From the NCBI GenBank assembly GCA_018710905.1, contig DVIZ01000115.1, forward strand, positions 1-54,389: a stretch of 54,389 nucleotides of DNA, written 5' to 3'. The notes under the pieces are model-generated. The model was not told where the DNA came from. It searched no databases and saw only the letters and a list, made by a program, of their open reading frames with translations. The position numbers were made by a program, and so were the translations under genes. The first letter of the stretch is position 1. Each line of letters begins with the position of its first letter. Source of the DNA: Candidatus Scybalomonas excrementigallinarum (GTDB lineage Bacteria > Bacillota > Clostridia > Lachnospirales > Lachnospiraceae). This document shows positions 18,010 to 26,149 of this stretch, piece by piece.

Positions 18010-19157
18010 AGTATCGTTCCATCCTTCCAAAGGCGTTCTAACGTCGGTTCCACTGATAAGAAATCTCTTAATCTTTCGTACTCTGCACGATTATTTGCTT
18101 TCTTTCCTGTTTTTACTGCTCGAATCAATAGATTTTTTGGCGTATGCTCCATATCGATAAATTCTAAAATCTGTGTGCGATATCCTGCCATTTCAAGGAG
18201 CTGAGCACGAAGCCCATCGGTAGCAATGGCACAAAAACGCTCTCTCAATAATCCATACTGCATAATTGGCTCTAACAGCTCACTATGCATCTGCCCATTT
18301 AATTCATGTTGACAACATGGAACAGACAAAATAACAGAAGCGCCCCAGCGAACGGCTTTATCAATGGCATAATCCGTTGCTGTATCACAGGCATGGAGTG
18401 TCACAACCATATCCACATGAGAAACTCCTTCAAAAGATTCAATATTCCCTTGGTAAAAATTTAATTTCTCATATCCATAGCGTTCCTTCAATTGATTACA
18501 ATACGCAATGACATCTTCTTTTAAATCCAATCCTATGATTCGAATATCATATTCTTTCATCACTTTTAAATAGTGATACATAGCAAATGTCAAATAAGAT
18601 TTTCCACAACCAAAATCAATAATCGTAACCTCTCTATCTTTTGGAAGATGAGGTAAAATATCTTCAATAAACTCTAAAAATCGGTTGATCTGTTTGAATT
18701 TATCATACTTTGCATGGACAATTTTCCCCTCTTTTGTCATAACTCCAAGATCTACAAGAAAATCAATCGGTTTTCCACTTTCAATAATATATTCTTTCTT
18801 GCGATTATGCTCTAATGGTTGCTTTCTTTCATTACATTCGTTCTTTACCTTAATAGTAGCCTTTCCCTTCTTGCTCACAAGGGCATGAATCGTATGGGTG
18901 GCACTCGTAAGCTCTAGTTGCTTAAATTGTTCTCTTAACCAAGTCTCAATCTTAGGAAGCAACTGCTCTGCTGTATAATTCGTATGAATTTCTTTTTTAT
19001 CTACGGTTTCTGATGCTTGAAAATATAGCTCGTCCTTAATTAATACAGGACGGATTTTCACCTTTTTTACCGCATCTTTTTTTCTTTGATTGCTAATAAT
19101 AATCTGATTTAAATTACGATTTAATTCTTCTCTTATTACATTTTTTAATTGTTCCAT
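18006..19157 (-). CDS. SAM-dependent methyltransferase, GSTCD/Methyltransf_32 type
   Basis: Class I methyltransferase. The 383-residue protein has an N-terminal region of about 170 residues without a recognised fold, then the SAM-binding motif IIDFGCGKSYLTFA (about 197-210), an acidic end of strand 2 in IIGLDLKED, and VTLHACDTATDYAI. The motif VPCCQHEL, typical of this family, follows. The substrate is unknown; relatives are suspected RNA methyltransferases. GGAGATAAA precedes the ATG. It is the first gene of a two-gene unit with the membrane protein. Confidence 0.82.
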   Translation of the reverse strand: MEQLKNVIREELNRNLNQIIISNQRKKDAVKKVKIRPVLIKDELYFQASETVDKKEIHTNYTAEQLLPKIETWLREQFKQLELTSATHTIHALVSKKGKATIKVKNECNERKQPLEHNRKKEYIIESGKPIDFLVDLGVMTKEGKIVHAKYDKFKQINRFLEFIEDILPHLPKDREVTIIDFGCGKSYLTFAMYHYLKVMKEYDIRIIGLDLKEDVIAYCNQLKERYGYEKLNFYQGNIESFEGVSHVDMVVTLHACDTATDYAIDKAVRWGASVILSVPCCQHELNGQMHSELLEPIMQYGLLRERFCAIATDGLRAQLLEMAGYRTQILEFIDMEHTPKNLLIRAVKTGKKANNRAEYERLRDFLSVEPTLERLWKDGTIL

Positions 19158-19274
19158 TTTATCTCCATTTTTTATATTGCAATTACATTTATTCTATCAA
19201 GTATTTCTATTATATAATTATTGGATCTAGAATGATATCATAGAAAATTCCCAATAACTCCTATTCTCTTTATA

Positions 19275-19311
19275 AACGTGAGAAACACAAAAACTGTGTT
19301 TCTCATCATTT
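19275..19311 (-). repeat. Dispersed palindrome, copy 4
   Basis: Perfect 9-bp arms GAGAAACAC (19280-19288) and GTGTTTCTC (19296-19304) with a 7-nt loop. The minus strand reads ATGATGAGAAACAC, the same opening as the copy at 8603. Confidence 0.7.
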
Positions 19312-19369
19312 TCTTTCTAATTCTAATACTTCTAATACTTTTTGTCTATTTTACTGCTTTCTTCCTCAT

Positions 19370-19798
19370 TTAACAAGTACAAAAAAGCTGATTTCTTCTT
19401 TGACATCTCATTCTTCTTCGATGCATTTCATCGCATAACATAACTAAAAGCATTTCTTTTTCCATACGCTCTTCCATTTCTTTGCTTGTCATGGAAGATT
19501 CTGCAATTAAGTAAGTTTCATTTCTATTCGGATCCATTTTACCAACTTTTTGGCTCTCTTCATAGATTTTCTCGACCATTCGATAAATTGTCTCCTTATC
19601 TGGGTATTCTGCCATCATACAACTATCGTTATACTCAAGCTGATCGCATTGGTCACACAGCGCTTCTACCATTCTTCTAGCTCGCTCTGGATAGCAAGAG
19701 CGGAAATAGCGCATATCCTTCTCACATTTTCTCTCATCTTCTACTAAATTTTCAGGATTTTCTCGATAACTTCCACATAATTCACCAAATTGATACAT
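19370..19798 (-). CDS. Cysteine-rich hypothetical protein
   Basis: Not recognised. The 142-residue acidic/basic mixed, mostly helical protein has eight Cys residues, including CDQCDQLEYNDSC (a CxxC-like cluster) and a C-terminal CTC. That is compatible with metal binding or redox chemistry, but no known motif is matched. The start at 19798 is chosen because AAAGGAG lies 6-7 nt upstream; the longer reading from 19816 has none. It sits between the methyltransferase and the TPR gene on the same strand, with gaps of about 100-200 nt on each side. Confidence 0.7.
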   Translation of the reverse strand: MYQFGELCGSYRENPENLVEDERKCEKDMRYFRSCYPERARRMVEALCDQCDQLEYNDSCMMAEYPDKETIYRMVEKIYEESQKVGKMDPNRNETYLIAESSMTSKEMEERMEKEMLLVMLCDEMHRRRMRCQRRNQLFCTC

Positions 19799-19899
19799 GG
19801 CATACTCCTTTTGCATCTTCTATCTCTTGTTGTATTATATGTTAAAATCCCCATTTGGTGAAAGGATGAAAGGGTAAGAAATGCTCTTTTTTTCCAACA

Positions 19900-20631
19900 T
19901 TAATCTCTTTCATAAACACGTCTTGCATGTTCTTTTAACCACTCTGCCTCTTTTTGATACCCAATTTTTTCCAACTTTTCTGCACAAGTAATACACGCAT
20001 GAGCATAATAGCCACCACGCATCACGTTATCCGAATCAAAATATTGTTTCGCTTTTTGAAGATGGAACTGCATCTTCTCTTCCTTACCTGCTTGATGATA
20101 GACAAAAACTAAATTCATATGAGTGAGTGCCAGTTCGATCTCCCCTCTTTTCAGACGCTCCATAATGACAATTGCTTTATTAAAACATTGTTCCGCCTCT
20201 TCAAATCTTCCGACCTCTTCACAAGCCACACCCATATGGTTATAAAATGATGCAAAACGATAATCGTTTTCATGAAACTGCTCTTTATAAATTTCATATG
20301 CTTCTTCATAAAGCTCTACAGCTCTTTTTGCATCCCCAAAATCTCTGATAGCTTTTCCTGCATTCACAAGGGTATTGGCATACAAAAGAACTTTCTCTTC
20401 CTTCTTTTCTTTCCCAACTGCAATGGCATTTAAAATCGCTTCTTCCCCAAGCTCTTTTTTATTTCTAAGACGATAAAAATCAATCTGCTGATTTAAAAAT
20501 TGAAGTTGTGCATTCCAGTCCTCTTGTTCTTTTGCCTCTTCTAATTTACAAACAAGCAATCTCTCTGCCTCTTCAAACTGTTCTTGTTCTATTAATTCCC
20601 TAAAATCTCTTAATGGTCTTTGTACTTCCAT
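19900..20631 (-). CDS. Tetratricopeptide repeat protein
   Basis: The 243-residue protein is made almost wholly of TPR-like helix pairs. The clearest repeats are about 88-120 (AGKAIRDFGDAKRAVELYEEA) and 128-160 (NHMGVACEEVGRFEEAEQCF), followed by a weaker one. No signal peptide or catalytic domain is present, so it is probably a cytoplasmic protein-binding scaffold. AGGGAGA precedes the ATG. A TATAAT preceded by TGT (20714-20719 on the minus strand) is a likely promoter. Confidence 0.82.
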   Translation of the reverse strand: MEVQRPLRDFRELIEQEQFEEAERLLVCKLEEAKEQEDWNAQLQFLNQQIDFYRLRNKKELGEEAILNAIAVGKEKKEEKVLLYANTLVNAGKAIRDFGDAKRAVELYEEAYEIYKEQFHENDYRFASFYNHMGVACEEVGRFEEAEQCFNKAIVIMERLKRGEIELALTHMNLVFVYHQAGKEEKMQFHLQKAKQYFDSDNVMRGGYYAHACITCAEKLEKIGYQKEAEWLKEHARRVYERD

Positions 20632-20828
20632 ATGGTCTCCCTTATCTAACTTAAAATTAAATTCTTTTTTATTCTCTATAACAAAATTTCTTTCTAATGT
20701 TACTATAAGTTTTATTATAACATGAAACTATAAGAGAATTGAACCTTTTTAAATGGAACCTTATTATAAAAGTGAAAAAAGGCTCTCTTCTATTAGACAT
20801 GGACTAGACTTTCCATGAAAAACAGTGC

Positions 20829-20834
20829 TATGAT
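20829..20834 (+). promoter_or_regulatory. Extended -10 promoter of luxS
   Basis: TGCTATGAT carries an extended -10 (TATGAT at 20829-20834). The -35 is weak (TAGACT at 20805-20810, 18-nt spacer). I see no SAM or T-box riboswitch in the leader. Confidence 0.45.
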
Positions 20835-20868
20835 ATTTCATATAAAAAATTTTAAAGGAGATTTTGTT

Positions 20869-21348
20869 ATGGAAAAAATTACAAGTTTTACAATTGATCA
20901 TATTAAACTAGAACCAGGTGTCTATGTATCTAGAAAAGATCCTGTAGGAAATGGCATGATTACCACTTTTGATTTAAGAATGACTGCTCCAAACCGTGAA
21001 CCTGTTATGAATACAGCAGAAATGCATACAATTGAGCATCTTGGGGCAACTTATTTAAGAAATCATGCGGATTGGGGAACAAAAACAATTTATTTTGGAC
21101 CAATGGGATGTCGTACTGGTTTCTATCTTCTCTTAGCAGGAGATTTAGAGTCAAAAGAAATTGTATCTCTCGTTACAGGAATGTTTGAATTCATCAGAGA
21201 TTTCAAAGGAGAAGTTCCAGGTGCTGCTGCAAAAGATTGTGGCAACTATTTGGATATGAACCTTCCTATGGCAAATTGGCTTGCAAAAAGATATTTAGAA
21301 AATACACTCTATCCTATTGATGAAGCACATCTTGTCTATCCAGAATAA
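20869..21348 (+). CDS. luxS: S-ribosylhomocysteine lyase LuxS
   Basis: Splits S-ribosylhomocysteine into homocysteine and DPD, the precursor of autoinducer-2, in the activated methyl cycle. The 159-residue protein has the zinc site HTIEH (H53, H57) plus C124 in AKDCGNY, catalytic E56 and the redox-sensitive C81 in GPMGCRTGFYL. The start at 20869 follows AAAGGAG. An upstream in-frame ATG (20815) would add 18 atypical residues and would start before the -10 element, so it is rejected. The gene stands alone. The DsbA-type gene follows 41 nt later. Confidence 0.97.
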   Translation: MEKITSFTIDHIKLEPGVYVSRKDPVGNGMITTFDLRMTAPNREPVMNTAEMHTIEHLGATYLRNHADWGTKTIYFGPMGCRTGFYLLLAGDLESKEIVSLVTGMFEFIRDFKGEVPGAAAKDCGNYLDMNLPMANWLAKRYLENTLYPIDEAHLVYPE

Positions 21349-21389
21349 AAGAATAAAGAGAAGATATGAGTGAGAAAGGAGGGTGCAAA

Positions 21390-22073
21390 ATGGCACTTAG
21401 CATTCGTTTTATAACCGATTATGTATGCCCTTATTGTGTGGCGGCAAAAAAGCCATTATTAGAGGCGATAGAGGAAATAAAAGCAACAAGTCATGAAGAA
21501 ATTGAAATTCTTTGGCATCCAATGGAATTGACAGAGGAACCTGCTCCTCGAATCGATACGTATCATGATGAAGAGCGGAAACAACGTTGGGCAAAGACAT
21601 TAGTCCCTATTTGTAAAGAACTTGGCATTGAAATGAAATTACCTCCTCATGTAATTCCAAGACCTTATACACGTCTTGCATGGGAGGGATTTTACTTTGC
21701 AAAAGAACATGGCGCTGGTGATGCTTACTCTAACCGATTATATGAAGCCTATTTTATGGATGAGTTAGACATTGGCGATCCAAATGTCCTTATTTCACTA
21801 GCAAAAGAATTAGGTCTTGATACCCATCAGTTTGAACAAGCATTAGTCAATGGTATTTATACTGCCACTGTAAAAGAAAATGTTCGCCATGCAAAAGAAA
21901 CACTAAAAGTGACTTCTGTACCAACTATTTATATTGGCGAACAAAAAATCGATGGTGCTATTTATTCCAAAGAAGAATTTAAGAAGTTAATTCTAAAAGC
22001 ATTAGAAGAAAACAAAGAAGAAGTTCTTGAAGATATCCATGGTATGTGCTGTGGAATTGATGGATGCCATTAG
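21390..22073 (+). CDS. DsbA/FrnE-family thiol-disulfide oxidoreductase
   Basis: Thioredoxin-fold protein with the helical DsbA insertion. The 227-residue protein has the active-site motif VCPYC close to the N-terminus and the cis-Pro segment TSVPTIYIG (about 178-186). There is no signal peptide, so it is a cytoplasmic FrnE-type enzyme. The C-terminus ends in a Cys-rich CCGIDGCH, which could bind a metal or relay electrons. The start at 21390 follows AAAGGAGGG; the alternative at 21366 has no site. It is followed by a clear terminator. Confidence 0.88.
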   Translation: MALSIRFITDYVCPYCVAAKKPLLEAIEEIKATSHEEIEILWHPMELTEEPAPRIDTYHDEERKQRWAKTLVPICKELGIEMKLPPHVIPRPYTRLAWEGFYFAKEHGAGDAYSNRLYEAYFMDELDIGDPNVLISLAKELGLDTHQFEQALVNGIYTATVKENVRHAKETLKVTSVPTIYIGEQKIDGAIYSKEEFKKLILKALEENKEEVLEDIHGMCCGIDGCH

Positions 22074-22114
22074 AAGTTATTTACTATTTCATTTATTTAA
22101 TAAAACATAAATGG

Positions 22115-22157
22115 AAAAGAAGCATGATAAAACTCAATCGCTATCATGCTTCTTTTT
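22115..22157 (+). terminator. Terminator after the DsbA/FrnE-like gene
   Basis: 14-bp arms (22115-22128 with 22143-22156), 14-nt loop, T-run at 22151-22155. It ends the luxS-side transcript before the convergent GTPase operon. From 22158 to 22337 I see only AT-rich sequence and no clear terminator for that operon. Confidence 0.88.
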
Positions 22158-22337
22158 ATTAGTAACATTTTATAAAATCTTTTATTAATTCCTCACTGAA
22201 TACTCATCAAAAAATTCTAATATCATTCATATTTCTTTAAATATTTAAAAGAATCAAATGTCTTTGTTTTATTTATGAACTGTTTTTAGAAATGTGAATA
22301 TACATATATAGAATTCTTCTAGTCTCTGATTCTTTAT

Positions 22338-24869
22338 CTACATAATTTTATCTTTTATTCTTATATCATACTTTTTCATAATTATTGGATCAACTTCAAC
22401 TTGATATCTTTCACATAATTTTTTAACCATCATAATATATATATTTTTTGCTTTATTCCATTCTTTTATATATATGCATTTACAACTTGGTTCAATATAT
22501 TCTTCCCATAATTCGGAATATATAGCAAAAGGATTCCATTCTTGATCAATTTTATTAACAATTTCAGGTCCTATTCTATAGTATTCTTTTACAAGCAGAG
22601 CCCCATCCCCCTCATTTCCTAGTATATGCTCATCTCTAAACTTTCTTAACATATTTAATTGAACACAATCTTTTGTCTCATTAAGAGCAATACATGCAGC
22701 CGTTGTAATAAAGCAATAACTACTACGACCACTATAAGATGTACTTGAACTTGAAGAGTAATTTCGACTCTCTGAATAATTTGTTCTTTCCTTTCTTTGA
22801 GATTCTCTCTCTATCTGTGAGCATACTTTATAATATTGTTCATTTGAATCCTTATATTCTGATGTAATCTTTGAATAATATTCCTTGGCTATAACTAGAT
22901 TCTTTGCAACACCATTTCCATACTGATGCATTTTAGCACACTCATATTGTGCTTCTGGTCTATTAATATCTTTTAAAAAAGAAAATGCTCTTTGATACTC
23001 TTTTAATTTGCAATACATCAAACCAATACGTAGCTTATACTTTTCATTATCTTCCTTACTCAATAAATACATATAAAGCTCTATTACGTTATTGACGGCC
23101 TTAATATTTTTACTATCATTCATTTTTTGCCATGAAATTTTTTTATAATTATTATATAAAATATCAGCCACCCAAATTATAGCTTCAATATATTCCTTGG
23201 ACGCTGCCATCTTCAAATTTACTACACCCTTTTTATATTTAGTATTTATATTTACAGAACCCATATAATAATTTGCCTCAGGCACTAAATTTTCTGCTAA
23301 TTCTTCAATATCAATATCACATTCTGGATGCTTTTGCGCTAATTGTATTAACTCTTTCCCAGCCTTATCATAGTTATAGCTCAATGATACCATAAAACTT
23401 TTGGATGCTTCTATATACTGTTTTTTATCCAACTGACATTGACCTAAACAATACCATTCTTTTCCATTTGTTTTATTAGGAATATATGTAATCATTCTTT
23501 TCAAATCTATAATTTCATAGTTTAACATTTCGGATAAGGAAATTTTAATTTTAGCTATTTCCCATTGACTTTCAGGATAACTATCTATTTTTTTCAAATC
23601 ACTCTCAGCCAATTCATACCCCTGTTGGAACTTCCAATAACACTTTAATGCCAATGAATAAGGATATCTTGCTCGTGATAATCTTAAAATGTCATCCTTT
23701 ACTTTTTCATATTTTTCAGCTTCTACATCCATAAAAAATAGCTTAACTAATAAATCTATATAGTCATGTACACAGTAATCATCGGATAGATCATGTTTTA
23801 AAGCATCCCCTAAACAGTGTTCAAGACATAACGCTCTTTTTAGAATCTCTTTTTCTACCTTTTCAAAAGAACTCCTAGAGGCCAAATTTTTTTCTCTATC
23901 CTCTAATAATTTTTTTCTATATTTGATTACTTGTTTTTTTACTTCTCCTTCTGATAACTTAACAGAATCTTTTGCCAAACGTTCTATTTTTTGGCTCACT
24001 GCCTTTTCATTTACTACATAATACTTGATAACTTTCACGAGAACTACATCTAATTCATCTCTTATCATATAATTTATGTTATTATAATTACACTCTAATA
24101 ATTTGTTCCTTAATTGCTTATCCTCTAAAAAATCTACCTTTTGAACTACTTGTAGAATATCACTATTAACAATCTCTTTATTGTCTGTTACAATATAAAC
24201 TTTACGATTAGACATGTATTGCTTTGACAACTTTTTTATCCATTTGTTTTTTTCATCAAGAAACAAAAACATTTCCTTAATATTTTCAGATATTAAACCC
24301 AAAAACTCTTTATTCAATGAGGAATACTCTGGAAAAAATAAAAAAGCACTCTTGTTAAAATCATTTTTTTTCTTTATAATAAAACATTTTACAAGCTTTC
24401 TTATTTCTATGTTTCTTTTATATAATTCTCTTGTAAGCAATATATATTCTTTCCAATTTAACTCAACAACCTTATCCATATATGTTAATACAAAAATTTT
24501 TTCTCTTGTATTTTCTCCATTTAATATAAACATCGGTAAATTTGTATTTTCACACATACCTTTTACATCCATCACTTTTCCATTTAGTAGCATTTCTGAA
24601 ACTCTTCTACCATTTCCATATAGTGCTATTAAATTCTTCTCAGCAAGTTCAGGAAGTATTGTAAAAATCTCATATCCTTTTAATATATCAATAACCTCCC
24701 TTATTATTGAAGAATTATTGGTATATATGCCTTCATCCAATACACTTGGAAGTTTATTGCTTATTAAATTAAATAACTCGTTATAAGATTTTTCAACTAA
24801 CGAAAGTGGTTCTTCAGACTCATCCATTAATTTAGCTATTAATTTTATTTCATCATCTGATTTATTCAT
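22338..24869 (-). CDS. Sel1/TPR protein with C-terminal CFI-box domain
   Basis: Last gene of the GTPase operon. The 843-residue protein has a charged helical N-terminal half (1-380), then TPR/Sel1-type repeats (about 400-690, for example YECAKMHQYGNGVAKNLVIAK). A Ser/Tyr-rich linker (about 697-717) leads to a CFI-box domain starting CFITTAACIALNE (719-731), with LRKFRDEHILG and LVKEYYRIGPEIV. This matches the family pattern of C-F/Y-I-x-T-A, LRxFRD and YYxxxP. The start at 24869 has AGAGGA upstream and follows the previous stop by one base. No transmembrane segment is seen. It is probably an adaptor that assembles or targets the GTPases. Function unknown. Confidence 0.75.
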   Translation of the reverse strand: MNKSDDEIKLIAKLMDESEEPLSLVEKSYNELFNLISNKLPSVLDEGIYTNNSSIIREVIDILKGYEIFTILPELAEKNLIALYGNGRRVSEMLLNGKVMDVKGMCENTNLPMFILNGENTREKIFVLTYMDKVVELNWKEYILLTRELYKRNIEIRKLVKCFIIKKKNDFNKSAFLFFPEYSSLNKEFLGLISENIKEMFLFLDEKNKWIKKLSKQYMSNRKVYIVTDNKEIVNSDILQVVQKVDFLEDKQLRNKLLECNYNNINYMIRDELDVVLVKVIKYYVVNEKAVSQKIERLAKDSVKLSEGEVKKQVIKYRKKLLEDREKNLASRSSFEKVEKEILKRALCLEHCLGDALKHDLSDDYCVHDYIDLLVKLFFMDVEAEKYEKVKDDILRLSRARYPYSLALKCYWKFQQGYELAESDLKKIDSYPESQWEIAKIKISLSEMLNYEIIDLKRMITYIPNKTNGKEWYCLGQCQLDKKQYIEASKSFMVSLSYNYDKAGKELIQLAQKHPECDIDIEELAENLVPEANYYMGSVNINTKYKKGVVNLKMAASKEYIEAIIWVADILYNNYKKISWQKMNDSKNIKAVNNVIELYMYLLSKEDNEKYKLRIGLMYCKLKEYQRAFSFLKDINRPEAQYECAKMHQYGNGVAKNLVIAKEYYSKITSEYKDSNEQYYKVCSQIERESQRKERTNYSESRNYSSSSSTSYSGRSSYCFITTAACIALNETKDCVQLNMLRKFRDEHILGNEGDGALLVKEYYRIGPEIVNKIDQEWNPFAIYSELWEEYIEPSCKCIYIKEWNKAKNIYIMMVKKLCERYQVEVDPIIMKKYDIRIKDKIM

Positions 24870-24870
24870 C

Positions 24871-26148
24871 TTAATGTTTCCTCTCATAATGCTTATCTAA
24901 TGCTGTTTCTAATTTTCTTACTGTCTTTTGATAAAAATATTTACATTGTTTCATATTTCGTATTGATTCCATTGATTCGCCATAGATGTCTACAAGAGTT
25001 TTTATTTCCATAATGTCATCAGATCGGAAAATCACATCATTTAACCGATTTCTTTCTTTTATTCTTTCCTCAATACCTATTTCTATTTCCTTCTCTAATT
25101 TCTTCTCAATATCAGATATTTGGCTCAAAATATCCTCTTTACTTTTTCTTCTTTTCTGAGCTTCCATTAAATACTCTCTAATAAAATCAGTTTGATTCCA
25201 TTCTTTTCCATTTCTTGAGGAGTAAGCAGACACAGCAAAACATTTTATTCCTGCTTCTTGTATTGTCCTTTTTATATGCTCTAGTATTTCCTCAATTTCA
25301 GCATCAATCTTCTTATCTGCCTTATTTATAACAACTAAGATTGGATGTTCCAAATCCAACTTATTTATAAATGCGATATCCGATTCACTCAAAACACCAT
25401 TTTCAATATCAACAAGCCAAATAAGATAATCAACACTCTTCAACTGCTCATATGCTTTGTTCTCATCTGAAATATTCTTTTTTGCTTTGACATCTGAATA
25501 AATATCTGCTTTACTATATCCTGGTGTATCCAAAAAAACTAGATTTTCATATGGAACATCGGGTTCTGTAATAATTAAACTGTCTATAAATGCCGAAAAA
25601 CCCATATTGTATTTCTTATAGAATTTATGAGTTAATGCTTTCATAGATTCAATATCTAGCTCCACCTCATTGTTATCAACAGTATAAGCTTTTATACACT
25701 CTTCTTCTCCTTTTACAATATATGTAGGTATAGAGGTTGTTGGGTTTTGATCTTCAGGTAACAATTCTTCCTCTGCTTTCAATAATGAGTTTATAAATTT
25801 AGATTTTCCAGCACTAAATTTACCCCCTATTCCTATCACAGACTTATCCCTTAATACTTGATATTTCTTTTCTTCAATTAACCTATCACTTAACTGACCT
25901 AATTTTACCTGAAGCATTGCCTCATCATTTAATTGTATATTACGTAACGAGCCAAGCAAATCAACATCCATAAGGTAATCAATCTGTTTTAAATTTTTTG
26001 CTTGTTGATATGACTGTTTTGAGGTAGACAATATTTTTGACACCAATTCCAATGCATTTTCACTACTTTTTAAATAGAAATTAGACTCTTCTTCAACATA
26101 ATCTTCATCTAAAATATCCTCTACTTCATCAAAGTCAAATAATCCCAT
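24871..26148 (-). CDS. Dynamin-type GTPase C (short)
   Basis: The 425-residue protein has an N-terminal helical region of about 100 residues, then a dynamin/YfjP-like GTPase domain: G1 GKFSAGKS (109-116), a Thr-containing switch in NPTTSIPTY (G2), G3 DTPG (207-210) and G4 NKAD (275-278). A C-terminal coiled region (about 330-425) follows, with no hydrophobic paddle. The start at 26148 follows GGAGATG and the preceding stop by one base; the reading from 26166 lacks a ribosome site. It lies between GTPase B and the CFI-box gene in a tightly packed operon, so it is probably a subunit of a hetero-assembly. Confidence 0.82.
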   Translation of the reverse strand: MGLFDFDEVEDILDEDYVEEESNFYLKSSENALELVSKILSTSKQSYQQAKNLKQIDYLMDVDLLGSLRNIQLNDEAMLQVKLGQLSDRLIEEKKYQVLRDKSVIGIGGKFSAGKSKFINSLLKAEEELLPEDQNPTTSIPTYIVKGEEECIKAYTVDNNEVELDIESMKALTHKFYKKYNMGFSAFIDSLIITEPDVPYENLVFLDTPGYSKADIYSDVKAKKNISDENKAYEQLKSVDYLIWLVDIENGVLSESDIAFINKLDLEHPILVVINKADKKIDAEIEEILEHIKRTIQEAGIKCFAVSAYSSRNGKEWNQTDFIREYLMEAQKRRKSKEDILSQISDIEKKLEKEIEIGIEERIKERNRLNDVIFRSDDIMEIKTLVDIYGESMESIRNMKQCKYFYQKTVRKLETALDKHYERKH

Positions 26149-26149
26149 T

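Noticed and set aside
20761..20868. SAM or SAH riboswitch before luxS
   Set aside because: The leader is too short (about 30 nt after the predicted start) and lacks the expected helices.
24214..24786. 190-codon plus-strand frame opposite the CFI-box gene
   Set aside because: Antisense to a well-supported gene, Phe/Ser-rich product typical of reverse AT-rich coding DNA, and no ribosome site.
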